Shown here one piece after another: positions 63,545 to 64,000 of a DNA stretch of 64,000 bases. The stretch is from Atriophallophorus winterbourni (taxonomy: Eukaryota > Platyhelminthes > Trematoda > Plagiorchiida > Microphallidae): the NCBI GenBank assembly GCA_013407085.1, contig JACCGJ010000286.1, positions 47,764-111,763 of the forward strand. Reading direction: 5' to 3'. Numbering within the stretch: the stretch's first letter is position 1; every line of letters begins with the position of its first letter. The position numbers and the translations under genes were made by a program. A model generated the notes under the pieces. The model was not told the DNA's origin, did no database searches, and worked only from the letters and a program-made list of their open reading frames with translations.

Positions 63545-64000
63545 AATATTCGACTGTTTCACGACGGTTCGAAAGAGCGCGACTTCTACTTTCCCTTGTC
63601 ACCTTGGACCACAAAATCGGATCCAATTTTGAGGAGCTACGCGGCTTTTTACCCACACTACACTAGGCGCGATTTTTCACTCACCTAGTTCGTTTCATCC
63701 GCTACGAAACCCTTCTACACATCATACGGACCTACACGAACACACACACTTACCCGAACCATCGATCGATAATTTTTCGCTCCGGTGGCATGACCTCACA
63801 AACGAAGCCCATGGACAGCGGTCACGTGCGCAAACTTTGTCGAAAGGCCGTAAGCTGCAAAGCCCGACAGGCTAATTGTTTTGTTTGTCGTGAGAAGGTT
63901 CATATGAAGTGCGATGCTACTTTGACCGTCGATGCCCTTACTGTTATCAAAGCAGACGAAATTCCAGGAGTTTGCTACATCTGTCAGACATGCAGATCTC
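63545..64000 (+). mobile_element. Probable 5' end of a non-LTR retroelement with PHD-like ORF1, truncated by window end
   Basis: From ATG at 63791 the frame is open to the end of the window: MTSQTKPMDSGHVRKLCRKA, then SCKARQANCFVCREKVHMKC, and YICQTC near the end. Cys/His spacing C-x2-C-x4-H-x2-C...C-x2-C resembles the PHD-like finger of ORF1 in CR1-type elements, although the first pair is C-x5-C. The GC-richer 5' leader (63545-63790) fits a retroelement 5' UTR. A host PHD-protein exon is the alternative. Confidence 0.5.

Overview
The window is eukaryotic DNA of modest GC content with long introns, GT-AG splice sites and dense retroelement debris. The retroelements are CR1-like and RTE-like non-LTR elements, a Penelope-like element with hammerhead motifs, a tRNA-like B-box hairpin repeat and a pogo/Tigger-like DNA transposon. 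With its two host genes, this suggests a flatworm, most likely a digenean trematode. The species cannot be fixed from the sequence alone.

Layout. (1) 1-7821: the left copy of a segmental duplication, carrying a 3.77 kb CR1-like retrotransposon on the minus strand (656-4421), then a 1000-N scaffold gap (7822-8821). (2) 8822-11278: repeats. (3) 11279-11702: a candidate minus-strand coding exon, head to head with the next gene. (4) 11984-31255, plus strand: a gene model of at least six exons. Its 3' exons encode a BAK-like Bcl-2 family protein (alpha-1, BH3, BH1, BH2, tail anchor). Its first exon is 4.3 kb and encodes 22 copies of a motif resembling ubiquitin-interacting motifs. All splice phases agree and the joined frame is 5190 nt (1729 codons plus stop), so the unusual reading is one giant BAK-like protein; two separate genes remain the alternative. 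Its introns hold copies of a ~225 bp SINE-like family, a Penelope-like element (25427-27274) and CR1/RTE remnants. (5) 31256-38350: no recognised host gene; repeats, a possible membrane-protein relic and a 759 bp Tigger-like element (36477-37235). (6) 38351-42403: the right copy of the duplication, which has the empty site of the CR1 insertion. (7) 42404-46593: mostly noncoding, with repeat relics. (8) 46594 to at least 63078, plus strand: a DNAAF1 (LRRC50) orthologue in ten phase-consistent exons, not finished in the window, with a degenerate RTE-like element and hammerhead-bearing repeats in its introns. (9) 63545-64000: probable start of another non-LTR element, running off the end.

The two host genes look functionally unrelated (mitochondrial apoptosis; assembly of ciliary dynein arms). 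The rest is a layered record of mobile-element activity. No tRNA, rRNA or CRISPR locus was seen.
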